64,000 bases of DNA. Source: Dehalococcoidia bacterium. GTDB taxonomy: Bacteria; Chloroflexota; Dehalococcoidia; Bin125. Positions 61,494 to 64,000 of this stretch are shown piece by piece (the first letter of the stretch is position 1; every line of letters starts with the position of its first letter). The notes under the pieces were generated by a model that saw only the letters and a list, made by a program, of their open reading frames with translations, was not told the origin of the DNA and ran no database searches. The DNA lies in assembly GCA_022828105.1 (NCBI GenBank), contig JAJEJC010000010.1, forward strand, positions 1-64,000, written 5' to 3'. The position numbers and the translations under genes were made by a program.

Positions 61494-64000
61494 CCACCGA
61501 CGCTCCCTTGCGGAAGGTGATCGAGGGCCGGTCCCCTTCCGGATTCGGCTCCGTCAGTCGTGCTCGGGCGATGCTAAACAACGGCCAGAACGCGCTCGGT
61601 CCGCTCGCCGACGACCTCCGCAGCGCGCTCGGGCTTCCCTCCGATGTCCTGTTCGACCGGCCCTCGCGGCTGCTCTACGCGACCGATGCGTCGCTCTACG
61701 AGATGGAACCGGTCGCGGTCGTCTTCCCTCGCACGCCGGCCGACGCGGCTGCCGCGGTCGAGGTCGCCCGAGCGCACGGCGTTCCGGTGCTGCCGCGCGG
61801 CGGCGGGACGAGCCTGGCCGGACAGGGCGTCAACCACGCCGTCGTGCTCGACTTCACCCGGCACATGAACGCGGTGCTGGATATTGATCCCGATCGCCGC
61901 ATCGCTCGCGTCCAGCCGGGACTCGTCCTCTCCGAGCTGAACAAGGCCGCCCGCCACTACGGACTGCACTACCCGATCGATCCCTCGACTGCTAACCGCG
62001 CGACGATCGGCGGCGGGATCGGCAACAACTCCTGCGGCACGCACAGCGGCCTCTACGGCAAGACCGTCGATGTCGTTGAGTCAGTCGATGTCATCCTCTC
62101 CGACGGCGAGGAATTACGCTTCGATCACACCGACGAGCGACGCCTGCGCGCGCTGATCGACGCCGGTGGACGCGAAGGTCGGCTCTATCGAGACCTGCGC
62201 GATCTCGCCGAGCGCGAGCGCGACGAGATCGGCCGGCGCTTCCCCGACATCCCGCGCCGGGTCTCGGGCTACAACCTCGAGACGCTGCTTGCTCCCGACG
62301 GGGTCAATCTCTCGCAGATGGTGGTCGGGTCCGAGGGCACGCTCGCGGTGGTCACCGAGGCGACCGTGCAACTTGCTCCGTTGCCGCGTCGCCGCGGCAT
62401 CTTGGCCGCTCACTTTCGTACCCTGATTGAGGCGGCTGAAGCGTCGGTTGTGGCCAACGCTCGCAACCCGGCTGCCATCGAGCTGGTCGACGACATCATC
62501 ATCGAGCGCTGCCGCTCCAGCGTCGGCTACGCGCCGCTGGCCAGCTTCGTCGTCGGTGAGCCGGGGGCGATCCTGCTGATTGAGTGCTTCGCCGACTCCG
62601 ATGCCGACCTCTCGGATCAGTTGCGCGCGATCGAAGCCGATCTCGAATCGCGCGCCATGGGTTACGCCAGCCTGATCGAGACCGACCCTGCAGCTCAAGC
62701 TCGGATGTGGCAGATGCGGCAAGCCGGGCTCGGTCTGTTGATGTCAGTGCACGGCGATCCCAAGCCGGCGGCGTTTGTCGAAGACACGGCAGTGCCCCCG
62801 GAGCGGCTGCCGGAGTTTGTCGCTCGATTCGACGCCGCCGTGCGGAGCAAGGGGCTGCGCGCCGGGTACTACGGCCACGCTGCCGCCGGCTGTCTGCACA
62901 TTCGACCCGTGGTCAACGTCAAGGACCCGGCCGGATTGGAGCAGACTGAGGCGCTCGCGCTCGAGATCGCCGACCTCGTGGTTGAGTTCGGCGGCTCGCT
63001 CTCCGGCGAGCACGGTGACGGCATCGTTCGCGGCGCGTTCCTGGAGAAGATGTTCGGCCCACGCCTGGTCGATGCCTTCCGCGAGACCAAGCGCATCTTC
63101 GATCCGGACGGGCTGCTGAATCCGGGCAAGATCATCGATACCCCGCCCTTCCGTGACAACCTGCGACTCAGCCCCGACACGGTCAACGCCGAACCAAAGG
63201 GCTGGCTCGACTTCAGCGCCGAGGGCGGACTCGCCCGGGCCGTCGAGATGTGCAACGGCCAGGGAGCGTGCCGCAAGTTCGACGGCGGCATGTGTCCCTC
63301 GTTCATGGTCACGCAGGACGAAGAGCATTCCACGCGCGGCCGGGCCAACCTGCTGCGCCAGATTCTCAACGGCGCGATGCCGCTGGAAGAACTCTCGGGC
63401 GATCGCCTCTATGAGGCGCTGGACCTGTGTGTTGAGTGCAAGGCGTGCAAGGCCGAGTGTCCCTCGGGCGTCGACCTCGCCAAGATCAAGTACGAGGTGC
63501 TGGCGCATCGACGCGAGGCTCGACGCACCCCCCTGCGGGATCGTGGCTTCGCGCAGATCTCTGCGTTGCTCCGCATGGGCTCGATTGCGCCCGGACTGGC
63601 CAATGCGCTCGCTTCGTCGCTGCCTGCTCGCGCGTTGCTCTCAATGATGGGCATTCAACGCGCCCGCCCGCTTCCTCGCCTCGCGCCCATGACCTTCGAT
63701 CGCTGGTTCCGCGATCGCGCGACCCCTCAAGCTCCGCGCGGCAACATCGTGGTGTTCGACGACACGTTCACCAACCATGTGCATCCCGAAGTCGGCGCCG
63801 CGATGGTGATGCTCATCGAGGCTCTGGGCTATCGGGCCGTTCGGGTGGAGCAGAGCACGTGTTGCGGCCGGCCTTCGATCTCTAAGGGCTTGTTGGATCG
63901 CGCGCGTTCCCAGGCCCGTCAGAATCTCGACGCGCTGCTGAGCCACGCGCAGGCAGGGACGCCGATCGTCGGCGCTGAACCGTCATGTTTGTTGTCGCTT
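61490..64000 (+). CDS. FAD-linked D-2-hydroxyacid dehydrogenase fused to an Fe-S domain (3' end outside window)
   Basis: 837 residues visible and still open at the window end. The ATG overlaps the stop of the previous gene. Part 1 (about 60-530): FAD-binding PCMH-type oxidase of the GlcD/D-lactate dehydrogenase group (VAVVFPRTPADAAAAVEVA, LPRGGGTSLAGQGVN, IGGGIGNNSCGTHS, VGSEGTLAVVTEATV, GEHGDGIVRGAFLEKMFGP). Part 2 (about 570-700): 4Fe-4S domain with CNGQGACRK...CPSFM and CVECKACKAECP. Part 3 (from about 745): cysteine-rich CCG domain (TCCGRPSISKG). This is the YdiJ/D-2-hydroxyglutarate or D-lactate dehydrogenase architecture, passing electrons to the respiratory chain. Its link to thiamine genes is only positional. 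Confidence 0.92.
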   Translation, partial: MTTDAPLRKVIEGRSPSGFGSVSRARAMLNNGQNALGPLADDLRSALGLPSDVLFDRPSRLLYATDASLYEMEPVAVVFPRTPADAAAAVEVARAHGVPVLPRGGGTSLAGQGVNHAVVLDFTRHMNAVLDIDPDRRIARVQPGLVLSELNKAARHYGLHYPIDPSTANRATIGGGIGNNSCGTHSGLYGKTVDVVESVDVILSDGEELRFDHTDERRLRALIDAGGREGRLYRDLRDLAERERDEIGRRFPDIPRRVSGYNLETLLAPDGVNLSQMVVGSEGTLAVVTEATVQLAPLPRRRGILAAHFRTLIEAAEASVVANARNPAAIELVDDIIIERCRSSVGYAPLASFVVGEPGAILLIECFADSDADLSDQLRAIEADLESRAMGYASLIETDPAAQARMWQMRQAGLGLLMSVHGDPKPAAFVEDTAVPPERLPEFVARFDAAVRSKGLRAGYYGHAAAGCLHIRPVVNVKDPAGLEQTEALALEIADLVVEFGGSLSGEHGDGIVRGAFLEKMFGPRLVDAFRETKRIFDPDGLLNPGKIIDTPPFRDNLRLSPDTVNAEPKGWLDFSAEGGLARAVEMCNGQGACRKFDGGMCPSFMVTQDEEHSTRGRANLLRQILNGAMPLEELSGDRLYEALDLCVECKACKAECPSGVDLAKIKYEVLAHRREARRTPLRDRGFAQISALLRMGSIAPGLANALASSLPARALLSMMGIQRARPLPRLAPMTFDRWFRDRATPQAPRGNIVVFDDTFTNHVHPEVGAAMVMLIEALGYRAVRVEQSTCCGRPSISKGLLDRARSQARQNLDALLSHAQAGTPIVGAEPSCLLSL

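Overview
The window is GC-rich, densely coded bacterial chromosome with no rRNA, phage, IS element or CRISPR. The gene content and the operon rpsB-tsf-pyrH-frr-uppS-cdsA-dxr-rseP, a short EF-Ts, CaiB/BaiF transferases, a DUF35/thiolase pair and an NrtR-controlled nadABC operon suggest a Chloroflexota-like bacterium, possibly a marine Dehalococcoidia/SAR202 relative. This placement is inference; no marker was compared with a database. No gene-free stretch exceeds 300 bases.

Layout. 1-1.1 kb: end of an SDR gene and an ABM-like monooxygenase. 1.2-5.7 kb: an overlapping copper/respiration operon (lipoprotein, CopC, TolB-like lipoprotein, CopC-CopD-cytochrome c fusion). 5.8-8.3 kb: two tandem ferritin-like genes, the second lacking most diiron ligands. 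8.3-12.8 kb: hydrolase, Kef-type antiporter, a CcdA-like protein with permuted transmembrane order, and a beta-hydroxyacid dehydrogenase. 12.9-17.8 kb: acyl-CoA operon (two CaiB/BaiF proteins, GIY-YIG-like protein, acyl-CoA dehydrogenase, enoyl-CoA hydratase/isomerase). 17.8-24.2 kb: CocE hydrolase divergent from a P450, a lower-GC two-winged-helix gene, an SDR and an amidohydrolase. 24.3-31.7 kb: the housekeeping operon above, on the minus strand; its RseP carries a LysM-like insertion. 31.8-38.6 kb: fmdB-like gene, dtd, nadABC with an NrtR operator, nrtR, miaB and tRNA-Ser(GCU). 38.7-50.6 kb: hydrolases, sucCD, a probable selenoprotein of the GrdB-like family, small membrane and hypothetical genes, and a large SH3/propeller lipoprotein. 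50.9-52.6 kb: DUF35 protein plus thiolase. 52.7-61.5 kb: a TPP riboswitch followed by thiD-thiE-thiO-thiO-thiS-thiG-tenA-thiY-thiZ-thiX-tenI. 61.5 kb to the end: an FAD/Fe-S D-2-hydroxyacid dehydrogenase that runs off the window.

How it works together. The thiamine cluster appears to make the thiazole half de novo (ThiO, ThiS, ThiG, TenI) and to salvage the pyrimidine half (ThiXYZ uptake, TenA, ThiD), joining them with ThiE; thiC is not here. NAD synthesis from aspartate is probably repressed by NrtR through a perfect palindrome before nadA. Several genes fit catabolism of acyl-CoA thioesters and xenobiotic-like substrates. A family of about 50-bp palindromic repeats (eight copies) is scattered through the window; two copies lie in frame inside genes, and the second hairpin of the element changes sequence while staying paired.
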